A stretch of DNA of 64,000 nucleotides from assembly GCF_022354465.1 (NCBI RefSeq), contig NZ_CP092361.1, forward strand, positions 124,001 to 188,000, in the 5' to 3' direction. Positions 1 to 8,364 of the stretch are shown in pieces. Position numbers and translations under genes: made by a program. Source of the stretch: Wielerella bovis. Lineage in GTDB: Bacteria; Pseudomonadota; Gammaproteobacteria; Burkholderiales; Neisseriaceae. The notes beneath the pieces were generated by a model, which saw only the letters and a program-made list of their open reading frames with translations, was not told the origin of the DNA and ran no database searches. Within the stretch, counting starts at the first letter, position 1; each line of letters begins with the position of its first letter.

Positions 1-754
1 TATACGCGGCTTCCAACAAATTGACGCGCGGGCAAACTTGCGCGAATGGCAATTGGCTGGCAATGGCTTCGGCGCGTTGTTTTTCGGTGGGATTGCCCCA
101 CGGCAGCAACACGGGTAAGTCATCGGTTTGATGCAATTTGGTGAGCAAATCCAACCATTTTTCCATTGCCCATAATTTGCTGTCGCGGCTGGTGGCGTGT
201 AGTGCAATGTAATATTTTTCGGGTAATTGGTTTTTCAGGCTGCCTATAGCATCGGGTGGCAAAACTACACCAAAATCTGGTGCCGTATCAAATGTGTAAT
301 CAAAGGCTTGGGCAAATAATTGGCGATTGCGCCAAATGGCATCTTTGCCTTTTTTGACGGCATAAGTTTGTTGATAAAAATGTGCAGCAAATGATTCGCG
401 TGCGGATTGGCTATCCAAGCCAACAATCGATGCGTGGGCAAATTTGGCAAATGCGGCGGATTTAATTAATCCTTGACTATCCAAAACTTGCGTATAATTT
501 TCATTGCGTAATGCGGTTTTCAGGCTGCCTATTGCTTGCCATGTGGCAGCCTGAAACAGATTTTTGCGCCATGTACGCCAACTCATCGTGTGTACGCGTT
601 TGACGAATGGATGCAAGCGAGCGATGTCGGCAAAACTGGTTTCGCAGAGCCAATGCAATTCTACATCAGGGTGATGTTGTGCCAAATCGCTGACGGCGGG
701 GAGCGTGTGAATCAGGTCGCCCATGCTGGATAGGCGTACGAGTAGGATTTTCAT
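1..754 (-). CDS. waaC: Lipopolysaccharide heptosyltransferase I (C-terminal end off the window)
   Basis: This is a glycosyltransferase family 9 protein that transfers the first L-glycero-D-manno-heptose from ADP-heptose to Kdo in inner-core lipooligosaccharide, at the cytoplasmic face of the inner membrane. The ATG at 754 begins MKILLVRLSSMGDLIHTLPA, the typical WaaC N-terminus with its Gly-Asp loop. About 251 codons are visible and the frame runs open off the left edge; family members are about 320 residues. The segment ALHATSRDSKLWAMEKW and the following LPWGNPTEKQRAE match the nucleotide-sugar-binding half. Two DUS copies lie inside the gene and are translated in frame (for example as IGSLK). 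WaaF is the main alternative, but the opening sequence fits WaaC better. Confidence 0.9.
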   Translation of the reverse strand, partial: MKILLVRLSSMGDLIHTLPAVSDLAQHHPDVELHWLCETSFADIARLHPFVKRVHTMSWRTWRKNLFQAATWQAIGSLKTALRNENYTQVLDSQGLIKSAAFAKFAHASIVGLDSQSARESFAAHFYQQTYAVKKGKDAIWRNRQLFAQAFDYTFDTAPDFGVVLPPDAIGSLKNQLPEKYYIALHATSRDSKLWAMEKWLDLLTKLHQTDDLPVLLPWGNPTEKQRAEAIASQLPFAQVCPRVNLLEAAY

Positions 755-818
755 GGTATTTTTGAATTGGGAAATAAAGTTGTCAGATTATAATAGGCAG
801 CCTGAAAAAACAAAAATA

Positions 819-893
819 TAGTCGCAGAATTGAAAAAGTACTACGGCGTTGGCTTGTCTCGCCGCCTTGTATGCATTTTCACTTCTGCGACTA
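819..893. repeat. 75-bp inverted-repeat element with TAGTCGCAGAA ends
   Basis: The left end TAGTCGCAGAATTGAAAA and the right end, read in reverse complement as TAGTCGCAGAAGTGAAAA, form near-perfect terminal inverted repeats of about 20 bp. The core (ctacggcgttgg...gccgccttgt) resembles the core of the Correia-like elements elsewhere in the window, but the ends differ. It lies between the start of waaC and the end of the next minus-strand gene. I infer a small non-autonomous element or a decayed relative of the Correia-like family. Confidence 0.55.
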
Positions 894-916
894 GAGCGTT
901 TTCAGGCTGCCTATGT

Positions 917-2920
917 TTATTTTGTGATTTCTTTCGGAGTTTCATTGGCTTCATCCGTAGCCAAACCAATCGGCAATATCAAGCTCAATGGACGTGCCTG
1001 GACAATATCACGCACGCAACGCCAAATGGCTAACCAACTGCCAATTTTGGTTTCTCGCGAACGCAAGGCAACTGCCAATGTCAGCGAAAAACTGACCCAT
1101 AAATTAACACAGCCAATCATTAAAACAAACACGATACTTTGTATAAATAACCATACGCCCACGCCACCCGAAGCGACGGCATAGCCAATATTTGCTGAAG
1201 AAAACGCCACATGCCGAATATCCAATGGCAAACCGAGCGCGTGTCCAACAAAGCCCGTCATACCCAACAGCATACCAAAGCAGATATTACCACCCAATGA
1301 ACCGTAATTTTTGTGGATATAATCAGCCATTTTGCCTCGCCATTTTTCAGGCAGCATTCGGCGCAAAATGGGGTGGTGGCGCAAACGCATCCGCAAATTC
1401 AAATAATCTGCCCGATTATCCAAAAAACCTGAAATAATCCCCGATAAAAACAACCATACACCAGCAATCGTGGCATACCATAAAGTTGCGCCAAATGGAT
1501 TGACGGATTTGAGCTGATATGCCACTTCTTCCGCTGTTAAAATTGGTGTTTTTTGTGTCAGCCAAAAACCTGCGCCCACCAGCATCGCCACCGAAATCGC
1601 TACCAACACATTACCTGCCACTGCCGCCATTTGCGAACGCGCTACGTCCACCAATAATTGTGCCAACTTCATATTAACCGCCGTACCCTTATCGTTGCGT
1701 TCTACAACTTTGGCAAATAAGGATGCGGTCATCGCAGGCTGCTTGGTCGCTACCGTAAAATGCAGCATAAAAATCAAGGCAAAACCCAAGCCGTAATTTA
1801 ATCCAGATGCGATGCCATACATCAAGGGATTATCAATTTGTCGCCCTAAATAAATTTTCAGCAATGCCATCAGCGCAATCAATACGCCGCCGCCAGCCGC
1901 CGACCATACCATACCCATGTATTCTTTTTTATTGCGCGTAATGTAATGCTCGCCATGCCCACTCGTATTTTGCGTGATACTGCGCGACAACATACCCACG
2001 CTGCTTTTCCACAAACGCGAAACGCTGTGTTGTTCCGCAGAAGCATTGGCAAGTGTACCGACTAATTGGAGCAAGCATTTTGCGGACGGTTTTTGCCGTG
2101 AAAATACGCGAAACAACAATATCATACGGTCAAATGTTTGGTCTAAACGCTGCAATAAGTGCGCCACATTCATAGATGAACCAGCACCCACACCTGCACC
2201 TTTTTTGCGCAAACTTTCCACTTGTCGCCGACATTGTCCCAACATCACATGTAAATGACTGTCATCAAATTCCTGTTGATGCTCTTTCGCTGCCAACCAC
2301 ATGGCTACTTCGCGTTTGAGTGCGACAAATGCCGAATCGCGGTCAAGTAATTTATTATCCAAGCGAATCAAATTAGGTTCCAATGCTTCCGCCGCCACCC
2401 AAATAGACAACATTTCAATCGCATGAAATCCTTCACGATGCAAATAGCGTTGTGCGGTTTCACGGTCGTTTTCAGGGGTATTTTTGCGTAATAAATGAAA
2501 GAGTTTTAACCATGTTCGCGGTGGTACGGCTTCTATCCAACTGCGGTCGCTGGCACGAATAAACAAACGCAAAAAAACATCGCGCAAGGCATGGGGGTCT
2601 TTATAGGCGGGATTGAATTTTTCATAAAGACGGTCAATTAATTCGCGTGAAAAACCATCGCGCGAGAAAATTCCTGCGCCAATAAACAGGGGGTACAAAC
2701 GCAAACTACATAACCAGCGACATAATAAAATCGCTGTTTGCTGACACAATGCGGTATCGTTTTGCAAAATCTGTATCAATAAAGCAATACGTTCGGGCGC
2801 ACGTTTGGCTTTGCCTTGTCGCAACCATATAGTCAAACCTTTGAGCAGCGTAAACGCATCTTGTTGGGCGATTTTTTCGGTCAAAAATTCGTGCAAATGG
2901 TTATTTTTGGGTTTCAGCAT
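917..2920 (-). CDS. SpecificRecomb (Gcr-type 'site-specific recombinase') family membrane protein
   Basis: A 667-residue protein of the family named site-specific recombinase after a gonococcal homologue. The N-terminal half is soluble and helical. The C-terminal half has several clear membrane segments, for example around GGGVLIALMALL, GYGLGFALIFMLHF-like and VLVAISVAMLVGAGFW stretches, ending in a hydrophobic VFVLMIGCVNLWVSF region. I see no tyrosine- or serine-recombinase catalytic motif, so the recombinase name may be historical. I chose the ATG at 2920 because AAAGGACAAC lies just upstream; the frame stays open for 65 more codons, but that extension is only translated DUS-rich intergenic DNA. 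The gene stands alone downstream of a DUS-rich gap. Confidence 0.7.
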   Translation of the reverse strand: MLKPKNNHLHEFLTEKIAQQDAFTLLKGLTIWLRQGKAKRAPERIALLIQILQNDTALCQQTAILLCRWLCSLRLYPLFIGAGIFSRDGFSRELIDRLYEKFNPAYKDPHALRDVFLRLFIRASDRSWIEAVPPRTWLKLFHLLRKNTPENDRETAQRYLHREGFHAIEMLSIWVAAEALEPNLIRLDNKLLDRDSAFVALKREVAMWLAAKEHQQEFDDSHLHVMLGQCRRQVESLRKKGAGVGAGSSMNVAHLLQRLDQTFDRMILLFRVFSRQKPSAKCLLQLVGTLANASAEQHSVSRLWKSSVGMLSRSITQNTSGHGEHYITRNKKEYMGMVWSAAGGGVLIALMALLKIYLGRQIDNPLMYGIASGLNYGLGFALIFMLHFTVATKQPAMTASLFAKVVERNDKGTAVNMKLAQLLVDVARSQMAAVAGNVLVAISVAMLVGAGFWLTQKTPILTAEEVAYQLKSVNPFGATLWYATIAGVWLFLSGIISGFLDNRADYLNLRMRLRHHPILRRMLPEKWRGKMADYIHKNYGSLGGNICFGMLLGMTGFVGHALGLPLDIRHVAFSSANIGYAVASGGVGVWLFIQSIVFVLMIGCVNLWVSFSLTLAVALRSRETKIGSWLAIWRCVRDIVQARPLSLILPIGLATDEANETPKEITK

Positions 2921-3128
2921 GATGTTGTCCTTTGGTATAGCTGATGCGCAAAAACAGTTATCGCTAACCTTATTGGCAAGATTTTCAGGCTGCCTTTCAG
3001 TACAGCAAAAAATAACATTTTTTGAATTATAGCATAGTGATTTTTGAGTATTTTCAGGCTGCCTGAAACACAAATGCAGCCTGAAAATGTATTCAAACAC
3101 ATTTTCAGGCTGCATTTTGTTGATTTGA

Positions 3129-3232
3129 TAGTCATGTCAAATAAAAATCATACCGCGTTGCCAGTGCCCTTATGTACTAGGTGTACACGGCAGTCGCTGT
3201 CACCTTGTTTTAATTTCTATTTTAAACGACTA
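3129..3232. repeat. Correia-like MITE (TAGTCGTTT end type)
   Basis: The core (ccgcgttgccagtgcccttatgtac... followed by gtgtacacggcagtcgctgtcaccttg) is shared with other copies in the window. The ends are diverged forms of TAGTCGTTTCAAAT and its complement (right end TTTTAAACGACTA). The element lies between the SpecificRecomb gene start and the mltA stop codon and could form a strong hairpin in transcripts. Confidence 0.7.
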
Positions 3233-3236
3233 TGAT

Positions 3237-4568
3237 TTATGGGCGATAAGTTGGCATCACACCATGTGGCAATAATTGCCATACATAGCCTGTTGCATTT
3301 TGCTTGCCTGCTGTTTGTCCAGCCGCCTCACCGTAGCCCCAGAAATAATCCACACGCACCGCGCCTTTAATTGCTGCACCTGAATCTTGTGCAACCAATA
3401 AACGATTCAAGCCGACTTTGGGATTATCGGGGTGTGTGGTTGCCAAAAATAATGGCGTACCCAATGTAATAAAACGCTTGTCCACCGCACCCGAAAAACC
3501 TGCTGTCAATGGCACGCCCATCGCACCAATCGGACCTTGTTCAGGCGAACCATCCAACACGCGGAAAAACACATAGCGTGGATTTTGTCCCAACACTTCT
3601 GCCAAATGCAAAGGATTAGCGTTTATCCATGTTTTGATACCCTGCATAGACGTTTGCGCCAACGGCAAATAATTTTTACGCGCCATATATTGCCCAATAG
3701 AGCGATACGGCAACCCATTTGCATCAGCAAAACCCAAACGCACCATTTGACCAGTTGGCGTTACCAATCTACCCGAACCTTGCACATGCAAAAAGAATAA
3801 TTCCACAGGGTCATTGGCATAACCCAAAATTGGCGCACGCCCTGTTAAAGCACCGGCGTTAATTTCAGCACGCGTAAAATAAGGCACAAATTGTTTACCA
3901 ACAAATCGCCCTTTTAGCACAGAACCTCGCGTTTCCACGGGAAATTGAGCCAAATTTGCTGTGTATGCACCATTGGATTGAATCGCACCCATATTTGCCG
4001 TAGTTGGATTAATACGAACCACGCCCTTACTATTTCGCAAATTGTTTGGCAATGGCACAGAAACCAAATCCATAGGTATACCATAAATAGGGAAACGCGC
4101 AGTCGTTGTAGACTGAACATTGCCTTGCAACACAGGCTCATAATACCCTGTTACCTTACCACCTAGCTGACCATTTGTACTCACTTGCCATGGAGTAAAA
4201 AATTGTTCAAAGAAGTTTTTTGCTGCCAAATCTGTATCAGGCGTTTGTGCCGCACGAGCGCATACATATTGCCATTGCGCTTGCTCAACCAATTTTAAAC
4301 AACTGTTTTTAAAAGATTTCAGGCTGCCTGAAAAAGGTTGTGCATACCATTCTGGCAATTCCGCAAACGATGCCACACGATATTGCGTATTGCTATTGCT
4401 TGGGGTATGCACCAAACCATAAGGTGCAGGCGTACCTGCTGGCATCGCATTAACAGGCAATGTTGCATAATTAGGAACGGAAGCCACAGGGTCGTTTGCG
4501 CAAGCGGTTAAAGTCAGCAAAGTAGAAAGTATTAAATAAGAGAAACAACGTTTAGACACGCGGCTCAT
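3237..4568 (-). CDS. mltA: Membrane-bound lytic murein transglycosylase A (GNA33-like lipoprotein)
   Basis: A 443-residue lipoprotein that cleaves the MurNAc-GlcNAc bond of peptidoglycan to give 1,6-anhydro products at the inner face of the outer membrane. The signal peptide ends in the lipobox LTAC, with Cys at residue 23. The MltA barrel domain follows (KVTGYYEPVLQG near residue 137), and the C-terminal 3D domain is recognisable from VAQDSGAAIKGAVRVDYFWGYG near residues 390-412, with the conserved Asp residues. Length is close to neisserial MltA (about 441). It is a single-gene unit with its own upstream region (4569-4743). One DUS is translated in frame as the peptide SGSLK. Confidence 0.95.
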   Translation of the reverse strand: MSRVSKRCFSYLILSTLLTLTACANDPVASVPNYATLPVNAMPAGTPAPYGLVHTPSNSNTQYRVASFAELPEWYAQPFSGSLKSFKNSCLKLVEQAQWQYVCARAAQTPDTDLAAKNFFEQFFTPWQVSTNGQLGGKVTGYYEPVLQGNVQSTTTARFPIYGIPMDLVSVPLPNNLRNSKGVVRINPTTANMGAIQSNGAYTANLAQFPVETRGSVLKGRFVGKQFVPYFTRAEINAGALTGRAPILGYANDPVELFFLHVQGSGRLVTPTGQMVRLGFADANGLPYRSIGQYMARKNYLPLAQTSMQGIKTWINANPLHLAEVLGQNPRYVFFRVLDGSPEQGPIGAMGVPLTAGFSGAVDKRFITLGTPLFLATTHPDNPKVGLNRLLVAQDSGAAIKGAVRVDYFWGYGEAAGQTAGKQNATGYVWQLLPHGVMPTYRP

Positions 4569-4743
4569 ACAAAGTTTCCTTCATCAGTAAATTTAAATTT
4601 ATATTTGTAATATTGATGTGTGTTGAATAAAATTTTTTCAATTATCCACTAACTTCCCACTATTTCACAAAGGAAAATTACCAATTTGGATAAAAAATTT
4701 TAATTTGTGTCGCAACTGTGTATGATACAGACATCAAAACAAA

Positions 4744-4779
4744 AAGGCAGCCTGAAAACCATTTTTTCAGGCTGCCTTA
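4744..4779. terminator. DUS inverted-pair hairpin
   Basis: Two DUS copies in opposite orientation (AAGGCAGCCTGAAAA, then TTTTTTCAGGCTGCC) form a roughly 15-bp stem with a 3-base loop, lying beyond the tRNA-Leu terminator. Such DUS pairs are the standard transcription-terminator design in Neisseriaceae. Confidence 0.7.
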
Positions 4780-4793
4780 AAGTTGAATAGGAA

Positions 4794-4820
4794 AAACCCT
4801 GTTCACTTGGAACAGGGTTT
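4794..4820 (-). terminator. Rho-independent terminator of tRNA-Leu
   Basis: On the minus strand AAACCCTGTTC and GAACAGGGTTT form an 11-bp stem around a 5-base loop, followed by T residues, directly after the 3' end of the tRNA. Confidence 0.8.
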
Positions 4821-4827
4821 AAATATT

Positions 4828-4912
4828 TGGTGCCCAGGGTCGGACTCGAACCGACACACCTTGCGGCGGGGGATTTTGAGTCCCCTGCGTCTACCAATTT
4901 CGCCACCTGGGC
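4828..4912 (-). tRNA. tRNA-Leu (CAA)
   Basis: An 85-nt cloverleaf with a long variable arm and encoded CCA. The acceptor stem GCCCAGG pairs with CCTGGGC. The anticodon loop CTCAAAA sits in a GGGGA/TCCCC stem and gives anticodon CAA, which reads the UUG codon. The T loop contains GTTCGAGTC. The long variable arm confirms a class II leucine tRNA. Confidence 0.95.
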
Positions 4913-5066
4913 AGGTGATGAAGAAACACATTATACCGTTTTTTTTATTTGTGTAAACCACATTTTTTTATTTTTCGTTATTTATTTGTTTATAAATTAT
5001 ATTTTATTGTCAAAATACACAAAAAAGCAGCCTGAAAACAACTTTCAGGCTGCCTAAAAATATAAA

Positions 5067-5521
5067 TTATTTAGCCACTTCTTCTACAACATGAACATGG
5101 TATTCACATTGGCTAGCTGTACATGCTACCATTTTTGGACGAATAGTGTATTTGCCAGATGTTGATGGTGTGAACGTAAACAAAGGATAAGTATCCGCTT
5201 CGGTGTCAGACTCAATCACTTTGCCACCGAACAACAAATCCATATCTAAATTTTTGCACGCATTTTCTTTGCAATCAGAATAAATGCCATATTGTTGTCC
5301 TGCTTTCAAATTCACAGCATAATCTTTGCTGCCACCTTGTGCCAATTTACCGCGTTGATAGAACACTTCGGCGCGTGGTGTTGCACCAAATAAATTTAAG
5401 TTTTCGCGGCGTTCTTATGACAAAGCGTCGTTCTCATCAAAAGATGGTGTAGCTATACCAACCGAACCACAAGCAGACAATACGCTTGCCACCAATACGC
5501 CATACACTAATTTTTCAGCAT
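5067..5521 (-). pseudogene. Broken lipoprotein with one four-cysteine repeat domain
   Basis: Only a 99-residue piece from an internal Met is open, but the sequence upstream encodes the rest. From the ATG at 5521 (GGAG at a good distance) the reading gives MLKN then stop; one extra A in the A5 run restores MLKKLVYGVLVASVLSACGS, a lipoprotein signal with lipobox LSAC. A second lesion, TAA in place of an expected Tyr codon (DALS*ERRENL; paralogue repeats read LDYERKRNL), lies about 40 codons in. The remaining domain (EVFYQRGKLAQG ... SDC...C...D.D ... ACTASQCEYHVHV) is plainly homologous to each repeat of the 8365-9624 protein. I infer a decayed outer-membrane lipoprotein paralogue. The A-run could also be a phase-variable or sequencing slip, but the nonsense codon argues for true decay. 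Confidence 0.8.
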
Positions 5522-5533
5522 ACAAATGTCTCC

Positions 5534-5595
5534 AAAAAAGCAGCCTGAATCAATGGATAACGCGGTTTCAGGCTGCTTGTCCACCGCGTTATGAT
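5534..5595. terminator. Nested inverted repeats downstream of hemL
   Basis: A palindrome with arms ATAACGCGG and CCGCGTTAT encloses one DUS of an opposite-facing pair (5537-5550 and 5570-5580). It lies between the hemL stop and the pseudogene on the minus strand. No strong T-run follows, so a terminator role is inferred. Confidence 0.5.
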
Positions 5596-5632
5596 TTAAC
5601 GCAATGTAACATATATTTACATTTCAGAAAAC

Positions 5633-6919
5633 TTATTTTACCATGGTTGCAAATGCTTTTTGTGCCACCGCAATGGTTTCGTCCACCAATTCTGATGTGT
5701 GCGCGGCAGACATAAAACAGGCTTCGTAAGCCGAAGGTCCAAACGCTACGCCGTTTTCCAACATGGCGTGGAAGAATTGTTTGAAACCGTCAATATTGCT
5801 GGCTGCCATGTCCGCGTAAGTATTGGGGAACTGGTCGGCAAAATACAAACCAAACATACCACCAATGCTGTCGGCGCAGAACGTTACGCCCGCATCTTTG
5901 GCGGCTTGATTGAAACCGCGTACCAAGCGTTCAGTCAGCGCGGTCAAGTTTTCATAGAAACCTGCGCGTTGGATAATTTCCAGCGTTTTCAAACCTGCGG
6001 CAACGGCAACGGGATTGCCCGACAATGTCCCTGCTTGATACACGCCGCCCAATGGCGAAATGCAATCCATGATTTCTTTTTTGCCGCCAAATGCCGCCAA
6101 TGGCATACCACCGCCAATCACTTTACCCATTGTGGTCAAATCAGGTTTGATGCCGTGAATGGCTTGTGCGCCGCCCAATGCTACGCGACAACCAGTCATC
6201 ACTTCATCATAAATCAGCACCGTACCGTGTTTTTCGGTAATTTGACGCAATGTTTGGACAAATTCTTGGCTGGGTTTCACCAAATTCATATTGCCTGCAA
6301 TTGGTTCCAAAATCACACAGGCAATTTGTTCGCCCATTTTGTCAAAACATTCTTTCAGGCTGCCTGTATCGTTGTAGGGCAATACGATGGTGTGTTGCGT
6401 GAAATCGGCTGGCACGCCTGCAGAACTTGGATTGCCAAATGTCAGCAAACCTGAACCTGCTTTGACCAGTAAGCTATCGGAATGTCCGTGATAACAGCCT
6501 TCAAATTTGATGATTTTGTCGCGTTTGGTGTAGCCGCGTGCCAAACGAATGGCGGTCATGGTGGCTTCTGTACCAGATGAAACCAAGCGCACGCGTTCTA
6601 CGCTGGGCATAATTTTGGCGATTTCTTCGGCGATGCGGATTTCGGCTTCGGTCGGCGCACCAAAAGACAAACCGTCCAAAGCGGCTTCGCGTACAGCTTC
6701 AATCACTTCGGGGTGGGCGTGTCCGACAATCGCGGGCCCCCATGAACCAACGTAATCAATGTAACGCTGACCGTTTTCGTCCCACACATACGCGCCTTGT
6801 GCTTTTTTGATGAAACGTGGAATGCCGCCCACGCTACCAAATGCGCGTACAGGCGAGTTTACGCCACCAGGGATAATGTTTTTGGCGCGAGTTAAAAGTT
6901 GTTCATTGCGATTAGTCAT
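5633..6919 (-). CDS. hemL: Glutamate-1-semialdehyde 2,1-aminomutase
   Basis: A 428-residue PLP-dependent class III aminotransferase-fold enzyme that converts glutamate-1-semialdehyde to 5-aminolevulinate in the C5 route to heme and other tetrapyrroles; cytoplasmic. Visible marks are the N-terminal [13 protein letters not shown], the PLP phosphate-binding [16 protein letters not shown], the CYHGHSD loop, the IYDEVMTG strand and the PLP lysine near residue 266 in [11 protein letters not shown]. Length is the family norm. The ATG at 6919 has AGGACATC upstream. One DUS is translated in frame (TGSLKE). It is transcribed alone, with a GC-rich repeat and DUS copies upstream. Confidence 0.97.
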   Translation of the reverse strand: MTNRNEQLLTRAKNIIPGGVNSPVRAFGSVGGIPRFIKKAQGAYVWDENGQRYIDYVGSWGPAIVGHAHPEVIEAVREAALDGLSFGAPTEAEIRIAEEIAKIMPSVERVRLVSSGTEATMTAIRLARGYTKRDKIIKFEGCYHGHSDSLLVKAGSGLLTFGNPSSAGVPADFTQHTIVLPYNDTGSLKECFDKMGEQIACVILEPIAGNMNLVKPSQEFVQTLRQITEKHGTVLIYDEVMTGCRVALGGAQAIHGIKPDLTTMGKVIGGGMPLAAFGGKKEIMDCISPLGGVYQAGTLSGNPVAVAAGLKTLEIIQRAGFYENLTALTERLVRGFNQAAKDAGVTFCADSIGGMFGLYFADQFPNTYADMAASNIDGFKQFFHAMLENGVAFGPSAYEACFMSAAHTSELVDETIAVAQKAFATMVK

Positions 6920-7004
6920 GATGATGTCCTTTGTTGAGGGTTGAATATTTTTCAGGCAGCCTTACAGTACACGACAAAAATCTTTCAGACTGCCTGACAT
7001 CTGT

Positions 7005-7128
7005 TCCCTCCCACGTTGGCGGGGGTGAGTTAGGGTGGGGGTGGTTCGTTGATTTTCAAGACAACTAAATTTATTCCACAAATTTTCCCCCACCCTAGCC
7101 CTCCCCCATTGGAGATTGAGGAGGGGAC
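7005..7128. repeat. GC-rich palindromic repeat (copy 1 of 3)
   Basis: Two G/C-rich arms (one ending ttagggtgggggtgg, the other beginning ccccaccctagccctccccc) are inverted around an AT-rich centre of about 40 bp. Related copies lie inside mutS (12579-12703) and upstream of prfH (46870-46991). I infer a REP-like intergenic mosaic element. It sits upstream of hemL, between that gene and the divergent DUF924 gene. Confidence 0.7.
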
Positions 7129-7300
7129 AGGTTTGCGGTAACTTCAAAAAATTGTCGTATACTGTAAGGCAGCCTGAAAACCGATAATCTGACATAAAAT
7201 AGTGCAAAAACGAAATTTTAACGTTTTTTCCTATTTTCAGGCAGCCTGAAAACGGTAAAATAATACTTTTGACATAATATATCAGTTGAGAGCAAATAAA

Positions 7301-7843
7301 ATGGTGGAGAACGCACAAAATATTTTGGATTTTTGGTTTGACGAAATTAGCAAACCGTTTTGGTTTAAACAAGAAAATGAGTTTGACAACATTATCCGAC
7401 AAAATTACTGGGATACTTGGACGGCGGCAGTAGCAGGAGAATTATCTGATTGGCGCGAAAGTATTTATGGTCGTTTAGCAGAGATTATTGTGATTGACCA
7501 ATTTTCGCGTAATTTATTCCGTGATGATGCCCGCGCATTTGCGTATGACAGCATGGCGTTGGTATTGGCGCAAGAAGCGGTACGCGACGAAGAATTTCCT
7601 TATATGCTGACCGATTGGAAACATTTTATGTTGATGCCATTTATGCACAGCGAAAGTGCTTTGGTTCATGAACAAGCACGACGTTTATTTTCCAAACATA
7701 CTTCTGCATATGCGTTGGAAGCAGAATTAAAACACAAAGAAATCATTGACCGTTTTGGGCGTTATCCACATCGTAATGCGGTATTGGGACGCACTAACAC
7801 AGCGGAAGAGAATGCTTGGTTAAAGGAAAATAAAGGGTTTTAA
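7301..7843 (+). CDS. DUF924 family protein
   Basis: A protein of about 180 residues of the DUF924 family (helical, TPR-like fold; biochemical role unknown). It starts ENAQNILDFWFDE, the family's characteristic opening, and contains the core segments IIVIDQFSRNLFR and FPYMLTDWKHFMLMPFMHSE, then the C-terminal DRFGRYPHRNAVLGR stretch. I chose ATG 7301 because the family starts just before VLDFWF-like sequence; a TTG five codons earlier is the other option. It is transcribed alone and divergently from hemL, and ends in a DUS hairpin shared with the gene on the other strand. Confidence 0.85.
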   Translation: MVENAQNILDFWFDEISKPFWFKQENEFDNIIRQNYWDTWTAAVAGELSDWRESIYGRLAEIIVIDQFSRNLFRDDARAFAYDSMALVLAQEAVRDEEFPYMLTDWKHFMLMPFMHSESALVHEQARRLFSKHTSAYALEAELKHKEIIDRFGRYPHRNAVLGRTNTAEENAWLKENKGF

Positions 7844-7892
7844 TTTTTTCAGGCTGCCTTAAACTTAATTGTATTTAAGGCAGCCTGAAAAA
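7844..7892. terminator. Bidirectional DUS hairpin terminator
   Basis: TTTTTCAGGCTGCCTTAAA and its exact inverse TTTAAGGCAGCCTGAAAAA form a 19-bp stem between two convergent genes, with T-runs on both strands. It can end transcription of both. Confidence 0.85.
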
Positions 7893-7897
7893 ATTAT

Positions 7898-8200
7898 TTA
7901 CAACACCATATTTACCAAATACCGCACACCATAACCCACGCCATACAAAATCGCTGCCATAATCACCGAACTGATTAATGTAGCAAAATTGCGTACCGCA
8001 GGCATGGCAGCCTGAATTTTATTCAGTTCTTCCGCCTTGCCCTGCGCATTTTGTTCCGCTTTCACATACGCTTGGCGCACCAACAACAAACCAATCGCCA
8101 ATACAAAAATGCTCGCCCAATGCAGTTGCAAAATCCCTACTGCTACACCAACAATCGTCAGCAGCGTTCCCATAAAATTGATTGTTTTTAGATTATTCAT
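7898..8200 (-). CDS. Small inner-membrane protein of unknown function
   Basis: A 100-residue protein starting at the ATG at 8200 behind GGAAAGGAAAATTGG. Membrane segments lie near residues 9-24 and 27-44 (TLLTIVGVAVGILQLHW, ASIFVLAIGLLLV) and near 74-94 (FATLISSVIMAAILYGVGYG). A charged linker (KAEQNAQGKAEELNK) between them would be cytoplasmic or periplasmic. The open frame extends upstream past a DUS, but that part has no better start. I do not recognise a named family. It is divergent from the secreted repeat protein at 8365. Confidence 0.65.
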   Translation of the reverse strand: MNNLKTINFMGTLLTIVGVAVGILQLHWASIFVLAIGLLLVRQAYVKAEQNAQGKAEELNKIQAAMPAVRNFATLISSVIMAAILYGVGYGVRYLVNMVL

Positions 8201-8364
8201 CCAATTTTCCTTTCCTAAATAAATGGCATTATAAACAAACATCGTGTTTTCAGGCTGCCTTAATGCAATCATTCAATATTGTCCACACAAAACAAAAATT
8301 TCTCTCATCTGCCATAAAATCCTTTATGATACGGTTTTTCACAACCACCCATAAAGGAAACAAA

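Noticed and set aside
849-1184. 111-codon frame overlapping the end of the SpecificRecomb gene
   Set aside because: Antisense to that gene and to the 75-bp element; no RBS.
2921-3115. N-terminal extension of the SpecificRecomb protein
   Set aside because: It translates DUS-rich intergenic DNA; a clear RBS lies in front of the Met at 2920.
4827-5057. 76-codon frame across tRNA-Leu
   Set aside because: It reads through the tRNA and DUS hairpin, with no gene features.
5699-6454. 251-codon frame antisense to hemL
   Set aside because: It shadows hemL, has no family features and no RBS.
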